From positions 1 through 14,827 of the forward strand of contig UQRP01000048.1 in the NCBI GenBank assembly GCA_900543585.1: a stretch of 14,827 bases of DNA, in the 5' to 3' direction. The notes beneath the pieces are model-generated. The model searched no databases and was not told the origin of the DNA. It saw only the letters and a list, made by a program, of their open reading frames with translations. Positions 7,439 to 14,159 of this stretch are shown piece after piece (the stretch's first letter is position 1; each line of letters begins with the position of its first letter). This DNA comes from an uncultured Prevotella sp. (GTDB lineage: Bacteria > Bacteroidota > Bacteroidia > Bacteroidales > Bacteroidaceae). The position numbers were made by a program, and so were the translations under genes.

Positions 7439-7460
7439 CCCTTTTAAGCATTCACGAGCT

Positions 7461-8117
7461 ATGAACAATAACCTTTTTGAAATTACCCTCCGCCTTATCA
7501 TTGCAATGGTATTAGGTGGAATCATCGGCCTTGAGCGTGACTATCGTGCCAAGGACGCCGGCTTCCGTACCCACTTCTTGGTGGCTGTCGGGTCAGCGCT
7601 GTTTACACTCATCTCCATGTATGGCTTTGCCGATGGTGTCAGGGATACGTCGCGTGTGGCTGCCCAGGTGGTGTCGGGGATAGGTTTTCTTGGCGCCGGA
7701 CTGATTGTGTTTCAGAAGAATGTCATCCGAGGTCTTACCACGGCGGCAGGGCTGTGGGTGACAGCGGCTGTCGGCATGGCCTGTGGCACGGGGCTCTTTT
7801 TCATGGCGGGGCTGACAACGGTCTTGATGCTCCTCGGCTTGGAGGTCTTCAGTCATTTCGTGCCCCATATTGGCGGATTGGCCAATGTACAGATATCCTT
7901 TACTTCGCCAACTCATGATGCTGCGATGACAGCCATCAAGGAGATACGGGGAAAGGTGGAAGACGTCGTCACCTATGACTTGAAGGACAAGCGCACCTCG
8001 CATGGGAACCTCTACGAAGTGCAGATGGAGGTGAAGATGAAGCGACGCGAGCATAAGGACACGCTCTTAGAGAGCCTTCACGACTTTGATGATGTAACGA
8101 TAGTGGCGGAGGAATAG
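7461..8117 (+). CDS. MgtC/SapB-family membrane protein
   Basis: The 218-residue protein carries the MgtC-family blocks in order: GLERDYRAKDAGFRTH (23-38), a stretch ending VVSGIGFLGAG (70-80), and GLTTAAGLWVTAAVG (91-105). Residues 1-135 contain four or five membrane segments. Residues about 141-218 are soluble and look like the small ACT-like tail found in many family members. In Salmonella MgtC helps survival at low Mg2+ and inhibits the F1Fo ATP synthase; most other family members have no proven function, so only the family is claimed here. It has its own promoter and a structured leader. The YihY-family gene follows 53 bases after its stop in the same direction, so the two are probably co-transcribed. 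Confidence 0.92.
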   Translation: MNNNLFEITLRLIIAMVLGGIIGLERDYRAKDAGFRTHFLVAVGSALFTLISMYGFADGVRDTSRVAAQVVSGIGFLGAGLIVFQKNVIRGLTTAAGLWVTAAVGMACGTGLFFMAGLTTVLMLLGLEVFSHFVPHIGGLANVQISFTSPTHDAAMTAIKEIRGKVEDVVTYDLKDKRTSHGNLYEVQMEVKMKRREHKDTLLESLHDFDDVTIVAEE

Positions 8118-8170
8118 TCTGGCACATAGTGCGTGTTGAACTTCTTATTCTTGATGTAACCTTTTCAATT

Positions 8171-9520
8171 ATGAACTTCCGAATTCTTAGGATTTCCTAT
8201 CATTTTCGCAGAGAAATCTGGGCAGGGGGCAGAGTGCCTTTCGACCGGGAGCACTGGAAAATCTTCTTGGAACAACGACTGTATATGGTCTTTCATGGCC
8301 TTCTCATAAAGGAACATTGGATGTCGGCCGCACAACTGACCTACAATACCTTGATGGCTATCATCCCGGTCTTTGCCATTGTCTATGCCATCGCCAGCGG
8401 TTTTGGTTTCGGCGACGTTATCATAGAAGAATGCAGAAAAGCCTTCCGCGCTCAGCCTCAGGTGGCCGAGGCACTCGTCTCCTTGTCAAAGAATTATATT
8501 CACTACACACATACCGGTATAGTATTAGGTATTAGCTTTGTGTTTATGCTCTACAGCGTGCTGTCTCTCTTTAATAACATTGAGACTGTCTTCAATCGAA
8601 TTTGGGGAACACGTGTGGAAAGAAGTATAGGAAGGATGGTGGTGGACTATACGTCCATGCTTTTCATCGTTCCTATTGTCATCATCCTATTCTCGGGCTT
8701 GAGCGTTTTCGTCTATACAATGCTCGGCTACCTGCCAAGTTTCCAGGTTCTTACGCCTTTTGTGAAGATCGTTTTGAAAGTGGTCGTGCCTCTTGTCGTG
8801 CTGACGCTGTTCTTTATTTCCTTTTATTCCTACATCCCCAATGTTCCAGTCCAACTTCGCCATGTTGTCATTCCCTCTCTTCTGGCCTCCGTCTTTGTCA
8901 TCATCCTTCAAGTCGTTCTGCTCCATTTTCAGATTATTTTCACCAGCTACAGCATCATCTACGGTTCTTTAGCAGCACTGCCTCTGCTGATGCTCTGGCT
9001 GCAGCTCTCATGGTATATCTGCATAGGGTTTGCGGAACTGGCTCATGCCAACCAGGAGATAGGTCGTGGAAATCTTTATGAAGACCGCGAAGAGAGTATG
9101 GAGACACAACTCTACTATTGTACTGTTGTAATGAGTCTGCTGTGTCAGCGCCAAGAGCGAGGCTCCTCGCCCATGTCCATGAAGGATTTGCTTGATGAAA
9201 CCCAAATGGGCTATCACAGTCTTCAGCGTTGTCTCCGCTTGCTGACGATGGCCCGACTGGTCCATGCTGACCTCTCGAATAAGAACGACGGCAAGGATGT
9301 CTATCTGTTGCGAAAGGACAGCAATATTACAATAGGTGAGATGACGAAGGCTATTGTGCAATCTCCCTACACAACCATTTCTCGTCAGGTGGCGTGGCGT
9401 ATGACACCAGCGATGAGGGCATCTTTGCAGAAGTTATGGGATGAATACTATGAGGCCCTCAATGGCTTAAAAGTCGTGGACAGCGCTGAGAGAAAACCGT
9501 CTTCTGCTCCCCAAAGCTGA
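8171..9520 (+). CDS. YihY/BrkB-family inner-membrane protein
   Basis: A 449-residue protein with a basic cytoplasmic N-terminus, about six membrane segments between residues 60 and 290, and a soluble tail of about 150 residues. Family marks are AAQLTYNTLMAIIPVFA near residue 53, FNRIWGT after the second membrane segment, and YGSLAALPLLMLWLQLSW in the last one. This family was once thought to be RNase BN, which was later disproved; members are suggested to be transporters, but no substrate is known. The tail resembles a winged-helix fold (MSMKDLLDETQ... LQRCLRLLTMARLV). I chose the ATG at 8171; an in-frame GTG at 8129 would add 14 residues that do not look family-like. It is probably the second gene of the operon that starts with the MgtC-family gene, and its stop lies 19 bases from the convergent symporter gene. 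Confidence 0.9.
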   Translation: MNFRILRISYHFRREIWAGGRVPFDREHWKIFLEQRLYMVFHGLLIKEHWMSAAQLTYNTLMAIIPVFAIVYAIASGFGFGDVIIEECRKAFRAQPQVAEALVSLSKNYIHYTHTGIVLGISFVFMLYSVLSLFNNIETVFNRIWGTRVERSIGRMVVDYTSMLFIVPIVIILFSGLSVFVYTMLGYLPSFQVLTPFVKIVLKVVVPLVVLTLFFISFYSYIPNVPVQLRHVVIPSLLASVFVIILQVVLLHFQIIFTSYSIIYGSLAALPLLMLWLQLSWYICIGFAELAHANQEIGRGNLYEDREESMETQLYYCTVVMSLLCQRQERGSSPMSMKDLLDETQMGYHSLQRCLRLLTMARLVHADLSNKNDGKDVYLLRKDSNITIGEMTKAIVQSPYTTISRQVAWRMTPAMRASLQKLWDEYYEALNGLKVVDSAERKPSSAPQS

Positions 9521-9539
9521 GGCTGCAGCATTGGTGACA

Positions 9540-10985
9540 TCAGAGGGTAGAAATGGAAGCCTCTTTATTATGGCTTGGTCGTGTCAGGGCCAAACCTATG
9601 AATGTGAGGGCGCCATTAAGAATCAGCAATTCGTAGCCAAAGATGTATCCCGTTGACAGTCTGACACCATAGTCTAAGGCTAAGCATATCAGCGGCGATG
9701 CGATACATATATAAGGTACTACTTTGTCGTTGGTCTTGCGCTTGGTGAAAAGTCCAAAAGCAAAGAGTCCTAACAGCGGACCATAGGTATAAGAGCATAA
9801 TATGTAGATGGCGTCGATGACGCTGGTGTCATTGATAGCTTTGAAGAGCAGGATAAAAGAGATGAAGACTGCTGCTACACCAAGATGAGCCCAACGCCTG
9901 AACTTCTCATCATTCTCTTTTTCCGCAATATCGACACAGAAACTTGTCGTCAGCGCTGTCAGGGCTGAATCGGCGGAAGAGAAAGCAGCGGCTACAACAC
10001 CGATGGTAAAGAATATGGTGACCATGGGGCCTAACTTTCCTGTGGCTGCAAACATGGGCAGCAGGTCATCGCCCTGCGCCGGAAGGGCTATCCCCAGCTT
10101 CGTGGCAAGCATCGTCAGCAAAATGCCGAGCGAGAGGAAAAGAAGATTGGCTGGCACGAATGCGAAGCCATAGGTGCACATATCCTTTTGTGCATCCCCA
10201 AGACTCTTGCAGGTGAGGTTCTTCTGCATCATGTCCTGGTCCAGTCCTGTCATAACGACGGCTACAAAGGCGCCGCTGAAGAACTGTTTCCAGAAATTCT
10301 GACGTGAGACCCAGTCGTTGAAGACAAACACGCGGCTGTAGCTGTTGTGGGCGATAGCCGTAACAGCCTCGCCCAGGTTCATGCCAAGGGCGTTGATAAC
10401 ATTTATTATAATGAGGATGAGCGCTGTGAACATACAGAACGTCTGGAAAGTGTCGGTCCAGACAAGGGTCTTGATACCACCGCGGCGGGTATAAAGCCAT
10501 ATCAGCAACACCATGGCTGTTACAGTCAGCGGAAAAGGGATGCCAACTGCGTCAAGCACAAACCGTTGAAGGATGATGCAGACGACATAAAAGCGAAGGG
10601 CGGCACCTGTCATCTTAGACAAGAGAAAGAAGGATGCGCCAGTTTTATAGGAATAGCGTCCCAGCCGTTGATGAAGATAGGAATAGATGGTCGTCAGTCG
10701 CAGACGGTAGTAGACGGGGAGCAATATGAATGCGATGGCGAAGTAGCCCACGATGAAACCTAAGCACATCTGAAGATAGGTCATGTTGGTCTTCAGCACC
10801 ATGCCGGGCACGGAGACAAAGGTGATGCCGGAGATGCTGGCCCCTATCATTCCGAACGCCACCATATACCATGGTGAACGGCGGTTGCCACGATAGAAGG
10901 TGTCGTTGTCACTACGGCGGGATGTCAGCCGGCTGAGGAGGAGCAGGGCGGTGAAGTACGCCAGAATGGTAATAATAATGAGCAT
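9540..10985 (-). CDS. Sodium:solute symporter (SSS family)
   Basis: A 481-residue membrane protein with about 13 hydrophobic segments. SSS-family signatures are present: GGIKTLVWTDTFQ in the middle, GLDQDMMQKNL starting at 247, and FSSADSAL (335-342), the region that contributes to the Na2 sodium site in family structures. It should import a solute driven by Na+ across the inner membrane; the substrate (sugar, amino or organic acid, nucleoside) cannot be read from sequence. I place the start at the ATG at 10985. A TTG at 11006 is in frame but falls inside the -7 box of its own promoter. The ATG is only eight bases beyond the -7 box, so the transcript would have almost no leader. It diverges from dnaK and converges on the YihY-family gene. 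Confidence 0.9.
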   Translation of the reverse strand: MLIIITILAYFTALLLLSRLTSRRSDNDTFYRGNRRSPWYMVAFGMIGASISGITFVSVPGMVLKTNMTYLQMCLGFIVGYFAIAFILLPVYYRLRLTTIYSYLHQRLGRYSYKTGASFFLLSKMTGAALRFYVVCIILQRFVLDAVGIPFPLTVTAMVLLIWLYTRRGGIKTLVWTDTFQTFCMFTALILIIINVINALGMNLGEAVTAIAHNSYSRVFVFNDWVSRQNFWKQFFSGAFVAVVMTGLDQDMMQKNLTCKSLGDAQKDMCTYGFAFVPANLLFLSLGILLTMLATKLGIALPAQGDDLLPMFAATGKLGPMVTIFFTIGVVAAAFSSADSALTALTTSFCVDIAEKENDEKFRRWAHLGVAAVFISFILLFKAINDTSVIDAIYILCSYTYGPLLGLFAFGLFTKRKTNDKVVPYICIASPLICLALDYGVRLSTGYIFGYELLILNGALTFIGLALTRPSHNKEASISTL

Positions 10986-10993
10986 AGCATTTG

Positions 10994-11001
10994 CAAAGGT
11001 A
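10994..11001 (-). promoter_or_regulatory. -7 box of the symporter promoter
   Basis: Minus-strand TACCTTTG matches TAnnTTTG exactly. The ATG of the symporter begins eight bases downstream, so transcription would begin within about three bases of the start codon. The expected -33 position falls within the tandem repeats at 11011-11034, and no clear TTG is present there. Confidence 0.5.
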
Positions 11002-11010
11002 CGCAAAATA

Positions 11011-11034
11011 TGTCATATTGTCATATTGTCATAC
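11011..11034 (+). repeat. Three tandem 8-base repeats in the symporter-dnaK intergenic region
   Basis: TGTCATAT, TGTCATAT and TGTCATAC follow each other without a gap. They cover the -33 region of the symporter promoter and end 13 bases before the sigma-54-like element of dnaK. The place and regular spacing suggest a protein-binding site or a slippage-prone spacer; the regulator is unknown. Confidence 0.6.
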
Positions 11035-11047
11035 GAGAAAATCCGGT

Positions 11048-11063
11048 TTGGCACAGCCTTTGT
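11048..11063 (+). promoter_or_regulatory. Near-consensus sigma-54-type promoter upstream of dnaK
   Basis: The element reads TTGGCAC-AGCC-TTTGT. Compared with the sigma-54 consensus TGGCAC(R)N4TTGC it has the -24 GG (11050-11051) and the -12 G (11062) at the correct 12-base spacing; only the last C is a T. No TAnnTTTG box was found between it and the dnaK ATG at 11153. The predicted start near 11075 would leave a leader of about 78 bases. Confidence 0.4.
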
Positions 11064-11152
11064 TTATCCAAGGGCGAGTTTTGACCGTCAACCGATGCTT
11101 GACAGGCATGCTCATACATCAATAACGAATAATAATAAAAAAATATACAACT

Positions 11153-13093
11153 ATGGGAAAGATTATTGGAATCGACTTAGGAACTACAAACAGCTGTGTT
11201 GCCGTTTTCGAGGGCAACGAGCCGGTAGTTATTGCAAACTCTGAAGGTAAGCGTACCACACCTTCTGTGGTAGGCTTCGTAAAAGACGGTGAGCGCAAGG
11301 TCGGCGATCCCGCTAAGCGTCAGGCTATCACCAATCCGAAGAATACCGTATACTCTATCAAGCGTTTCATGGGTGAGACCTATGAGCAGTGCAGCGCTGA
11401 GGTGGCACGTGTACCTTATACCGTCATCAACGACAATGGCTTCCCGAAGGTGCAGATTGAGGGTGCAGCACATCCTTACACACCGCAGGAAATCTCGGCC
11501 ATGATTCTGCAGAAGATGAAGAAGACAGCAGAGGACTATTTAGGTCAGGAGGTCTCTGACGCTGTCATCACTGTACCTGCTTACTTCTCTGACTCTCAGC
11601 GTCAGGCTACGAAAGAGGCTGGTGCTATCGCTGGTCTGAATGTTCGCCGTATCGTTAATGAGCCTACGGCTGCTGCCTTGGCTTACGGCGTCGACAAAGC
11701 CAACAAGGATATGAAGATTGCTGTCTTCGACCTCGGTGGTGGTACGTTCGATATCTCTATTCTGGAGTTCGGCGGTGGCGTCTTTGAGGTGCTCGCTACG
11801 AATGGTGATACACACTTAGGCGGTGATGACTTCGACCAGAAGATTATTGACTGGTTGGCCGACGGCTTCAAGGCTGATGAGGGTATCGACCTGCGCAAGG
11901 ACCCGATGGCTATGCAGCGTCTGAAGGAGGCTGCCGAGAAAGCTAAGATTGAGCTCTCTTCTACGACATCAACGGAAATCAACCTTCCTTATATCTCTGC
12001 TGAGGGTGGTGTGCCTAAGCACTTGGTGAAGACCTTGACACGTTCTCAGTTTGAGCAGCTCTGCCACGACTTGATTCAGAAGTGCCTGGTACCTTGCCAG
12101 AACGCTATCCGCGACGCTAAGCTCTCCACGAGTGACATCGATGAGGTTATCCTCGTAGGTGGTTCCAGCCGTATCCCTGCTGTGCAGACATTGGTGAAGA
12201 ACTACTTCGGTAAGGAGCCGAGCAAGGGTGTTAACCCCGATGAGGTCGTCGCCGTGGGTGCCGCTATCCAGGGCGCTATTCTGAACAATGAGAAGGGCGC
12301 TGGCGACATCGTGCTGCTTGATGTCACTCCGCTGTCCCTCGGTATTGAGACCATGGGTGGTGTGATGACAAAGCTCATTGATGCCAATACGACAATTCCT
12401 TGCAAGAAGACAGAGACGTTCTCTACGGCTGTCGACAACCAGACGGCTGTGACCATCCACGTGCTGCAGGGTGAGCGTCCAATGGCTGCTCAGAACAAGA
12501 GCATCGGACAGTTCAACCTCGAAGGTATCGCTCCCGCACGTCGTGGCGTTCCTCAGATTGAGGTGACCTTCGATATCGATGCCAACGGTATCCTGAACGT
12601 CAGCGCTAAGGATAAGGCTACCGGTAAGGAGCAGCAGATTCGTATCGAGGCCAGCAGTTCGCTCAGCAAGGAGGATATCGAGCGTATGAAGGCTGAGGCT
12701 AAGGCCAACGAGGAGGCTGATAAGAAGGAGCGTGAGAAAGTGGATAAGCTCAACCAGGCTGACTCCATGATCTTCACTACCGAGAACTTCCTCAAGGACA
12801 ATGGCGACAAGATTCCTGCTGACAAGAAACCGGCCATCGAGCAGGCTCTCCAGCAGCTCAAGGATGCCCACAAAGCCCAGGACCTCAGTGCCATCGACAC
12901 TGCTACCGCAGCCCTCAATACGGCAGTCCAGGCTGCCAGCGCTCAGATGTACGGTCAGGCAGGTCCTCAGCCGGGTGCCGGCCAGGGCTTCCAGGGCGGT
13001 GCCGGTGCAGGCGCAGGCCAGCAGGGTGGTCAGCAGAGCAACTCGAAGAGCGACGACAATATCCAGGACGCCGACTTCGAGGAGGTCAAGTAA
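11153..13093 (+). CDS. dnaK: Molecular chaperone DnaK (Hsp70)
   Basis: DnaK is the cytosolic Hsp70 that binds exposed hydrophobic peptides in an ATP cycle with DnaJ and GrpE. The 646-residue product is full length. The ATPase domain begins GIDLGTTNS (6-14), continues with DLGGGTFDIS near 193 and VGGSSRIP near 335. The interdomain linker LLDVTPLSLG lies at about 385-400, followed by the substrate-binding domain with a helical lid. The C-terminal tail is Gly/Gln-rich and ends in DDNIQDADFEEVK, close to the usual bacterial ending. The ATG is preceded by a long A/T-rich stretch typical of highly expressed Bacteroidetes genes. No grpE or dnaJ lies next to it, so it stands alone, divergent from the symporter gene and with hairpins after the stop. 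Confidence 0.99.
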   Translation: MGKIIGIDLGTTNSCVAVFEGNEPVVIANSEGKRTTPSVVGFVKDGERKVGDPAKRQAITNPKNTVYSIKRFMGETYEQCSAEVARVPYTVINDNGFPKVQIEGAAHPYTPQEISAMILQKMKKTAEDYLGQEVSDAVITVPAYFSDSQRQATKEAGAIAGLNVRRIVNEPTAAALAYGVDKANKDMKIAVFDLGGGTFDISILEFGGGVFEVLATNGDTHLGGDDFDQKIIDWLADGFKADEGIDLRKDPMAMQRLKEAAEKAKIELSSTTSTEINLPYISAEGGVPKHLVKTLTRSQFEQLCHDLIQKCLVPCQNAIRDAKLSTSDIDEVILVGGSSRIPAVQTLVKNYFGKEPSKGVNPDEVVAVGAAIQGAILNNEKGAGDIVLLDVTPLSLGIETMGGVMTKLIDANTTIPCKKTETFSTAVDNQTAVTIHVLQGERPMAAQNKSIGQFNLEGIAPARRGVPQIEVTFDIDANGILNVSAKDKATGKEQQIRIEASSSLSKEDIERMKAEAKANEEADKKEREKVDKLNQADSMIFTTENFLKDNGDKIPADKKPAIEQALQQLKDAHKAQDLSAIDTATAALNTAVQAASAQMYGQAGPQPGAGQGFQGGAGAGAGQQGGQQSNSKSDDNIQDADFEEVK

Positions 13094-13106
13094 GCAAGGA
13101 ACGAAG

Positions 13107-13132
13107 GCAATGGCAAGCTTGCTTGTCATTGC
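13107..13132 (+). terminator. Hairpin just after the dnaK stop
   Basis: GCAATGGCAAG pairs with CTTGTCATTGC around a short CTTG loop, an 11-bp stem with one G-U pair, starting 14 bases after the dnaK stop. No T run follows, so it may protect the mRNA 3' end or be a weak terminator; a second, better terminator follows at 13191. Confidence 0.5.
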
Positions 13133-13190
13133 TGAGTGACGACGCTTGCTCGACAAGAGTCAAAGAAGATTATCATTTGTACATAAATAG

Positions 13191-13227
13191 AAATCCCACG
13201 CAACCATAGTGGTTACGTGGGATTTTT
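13191..13227 (+). terminator. Rho-independent terminator downstream of dnaK
   Basis: AAATCCCACG (13191-13200) pairs with CGTGGGATTT (13216-13225). The stem continues, after one mismatch, as AACCA/TGGTT around a TAG loop, and ends in a run of five T. This is the clearest intrinsic terminator in the window. Confidence 0.85.
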
Positions 13228-13240
13228 CGTATCTTTGCAG
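13199..13240 (+). repeat. Intergenic repeat, copy A (intact terminator arm and -7 box)
   Basis: Aligns with copy B at 13366-13406. The first 27 bases (CGCA through GGGATTT) match at 21 positions, followed by CGTATCTTTGCAG in this copy against CGTATCGCAG in the other. Confidence 0.55.
13230..13237 (+). promoter_or_regulatory. -7 box for the candidate short RNA after dnaK
   Basis: TATCTTTG fits TAnnTTTG and sits three bases after the dnaK terminator T-run. No clear -33 TTG is present at the expected distance, since that position falls within the terminator hairpin. Confidence 0.45.
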
Positions 13241-13241
13241 C

Positions 13242-13297
13242 AACATACTCACCCCGCTTCCCATAAGAACAGCGCGCTCAGGGTGGGTCTTCTTTTT
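13242..13297 (+). ncRNA. Candidate short structured RNA (about 56 nt)
   Basis: Starting a few bases after the -7 box at 13230-13237, the sequence folds as ACTCACCC (13247-13254) with GGGTGGGT (13281-13288), one G-U pair, then CGCT with AGCG (13255-13258 and 13271-13274). A 12-base apical loop closes the inner stem and a six-base bulge lies on the 3' side. It ends in CTTCTTTTT, a terminator tail. Promoter, fold and T-run within about 70 bases suggest an independent small RNA rather than a dnaK terminator. I do not recognise the family. Confidence 0.45.
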
Positions 13298-13365
13298 AAA
13301 ATGCAAAGTAAGTATGTCAACAGTATGAATCCGTCGCTGTATTATGGCAGTATATGAAAATTCAA

Positions 13366-13406
13366 CGCAGGTATTGTGGTCATGTGGGATTTCACACGTA
13401 TCGCAG
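13366..13406 (+). repeat. Intergenic repeat, copy B (decayed)
   Basis: A degenerate copy of 13199-13240. It keeps GTGGGATTT and CGTATC-GCAG but lacks the left AAATCCCACG arm, so it cannot form the hairpin, and lacks three T's of the -7 box, so it should not act as a promoter. Confidence 0.5.
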
Positions 13407-13441
13407 AAAATATGAAAGTTTCCTATATTGCAACAGTGGTT

Positions 13442-14089
13442 TTATGCACCTTTGTCCACAATCTCGATTTTCAAATTGAGTTGAAGACGTTTTGAAATCT
13501 TTCTGAGTTGTGCAGCCTTTCCTCTGGTATTGCTGTGTGTATTGACATACCAATCATTGACTTGATGCCATTCACCATTGCCTAACGCTGTTGACGGAGT
13601 TTTAGAAACTAAGTTTGCTTTGTCAACACTAATACCAAGCCCTGCAACCCTTTCCGGACCAATTTTCTCAATAGCCATCAACAATGTCGTCGTAGCGTTT
13701 TTATCTTGAAGGACAACACCATCAGGGAAGGAGACTTTCAAACGTGTTTGAGGATTAACAATCACATGCGGTTTCTGCTTCTTGATGGAAGCAGGCTTCT
13801 CGATAGGCAGCAATGGATATTTCTTTGTTTCAGTCTCGTCTGTAATGACACGCTTACGCGTCATACGAACGCTGATGGGAGCGGATGGGTCATAATCAAC
13901 GACCAACACCAACTTGCGTTGGATCTGTCGCAAGGTGGGCCCTATGTTCTTGCCTATGATAGGCAGGATCTCGTCACGAATGATTTGTTCCTCAGCTTCA
14001 TCCAATCGTTTGGAGAGATTTTCGTCAATAGGGATGTTGTTCTTTCGCAATGTCTCTATTGCCTTGTATAGGTCTTGGAGGTTGCTCAT
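13442..14089 (-). CDS. Uncharacterised Bacteroidetes protein, divergent partner of the Mpi-type invertase
   Basis: A 215-residue soluble protein with no signal peptide or membrane segment. Residues 1-60 are helical and charged (LYKAIETLRKNN, DEAEEQIIRDEILPII), then a beta-like stretch LVLVVDYDP (60-68), a linker about 80-112, and a compact C-terminal domain from about 115: FPDGVVLQ, IEKIGPERVAGLGI, WYVNTHSNT (180-188) and a final helix-strand LRKISKRLQLNLKIEIVD. I remember similar C-terminal blocks in unnamed Bacteroidetes proteins but know no function and give none. The ATG at 14089 is 70 bases from the recombinase start, and a minus-strand TATTTTTG box (14113-14120) lies between. The pair may share regulation, or the protein may assist the recombinase; this is inference. 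Codon use looks more A/T-rich than in dnaK. Confidence 0.8.
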   Translation of the reverse strand: MSNLQDLYKAIETLRKNNIPIDENLSKRLDEAEEQIIRDEILPIIGKNIGPTLRQIQRKLVLVVDYDPSAPISVRMTRKRVITDETETKKYPLLPIEKPASIKKQKPHVIVNPQTRLKVSFPDGVVLQDKNATTTLLMAIEKIGPERVAGLGISVDKANLVSKTPSTALGNGEWHQVNDWYVNTHSNTRGKAAQLRKISKRLQLNLKIEIVDKGA

Positions 14090-14112
14090 AGCTTCTTTTG
14101 TTTTTTATGATG

Positions 14113-14120
14113 CAAAAATA
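14113..14120 (-). promoter_or_regulatory. -7 box of the 215-residue protein gene
   Basis: Minus-strand TATTTTTG fits TAnnTTTG. It would start transcription near 14107, giving a leader of about 18 bases. The -33 element is unclear in this A/T-rich gap. Confidence 0.45.
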
Positions 14121-14159
14121 ACAAAAATCAAATTGAAATCATTACTTTTACTGGAAAAA

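Larger units (their letters stand above)
7097..7460. other. 364-base non-coding stretch between asd and the MgtC-family gene
   Basis: No convincing protein gene is present. In order it holds the asd 3' hairpin, A-rich repeats (7146-7212), a 10-codon ORF at 7190-7222, a stem-loop at 7241-7276, a minus-strand promoter at 7289-7320, a plus-strand promoter at 7358-7389 and a terminator-like leader hairpin at 7412-7438. An open frame of 61 codons at 7225-7410 crosses these elements, is low in complexity, and is judged not to be a gene. Confidence 0.75.
13094..13441. other. 348-base non-coding region between dnaK and the convergent 215-residue gene
   Basis: No protein gene is supported here. It contains the two hairpins after dnaK, a -7 box at 13230-13237, a candidate short RNA at 13242-13297, and a decayed second copy (13366-13406) of the terminator/promoter block. 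The stretch 13298-13365 shows nothing recognisable. An ORF of about 41 codons from 13354 overlaps the 3' end of the neighbouring gene and is not credited. Confidence 0.7.

Noticed and set aside
11969..13156. 395-codon open frame antisense to dnaK
   Set aside because: A long antisense frame in dnaK is a known artefact of its codon use. The protein is low in complexity (Leu/Ser/Thr-rich) with no recognisable domain, and dnaK on the other strand is unquestionable.
13354..13479. ORF of about 41 codons in the region after dnaK
   Set aside because: It covers the decayed repeat copy and overlaps the 3' end of the convergent gene. No promoter or family is seen.
13914..14159. 82-codon N-terminal extension of the serine recombinase
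   Set aside because: The extension is antisense to the 215-residue gene and unlike any recombinase; the family starts at MIYGYIRVS (14160).
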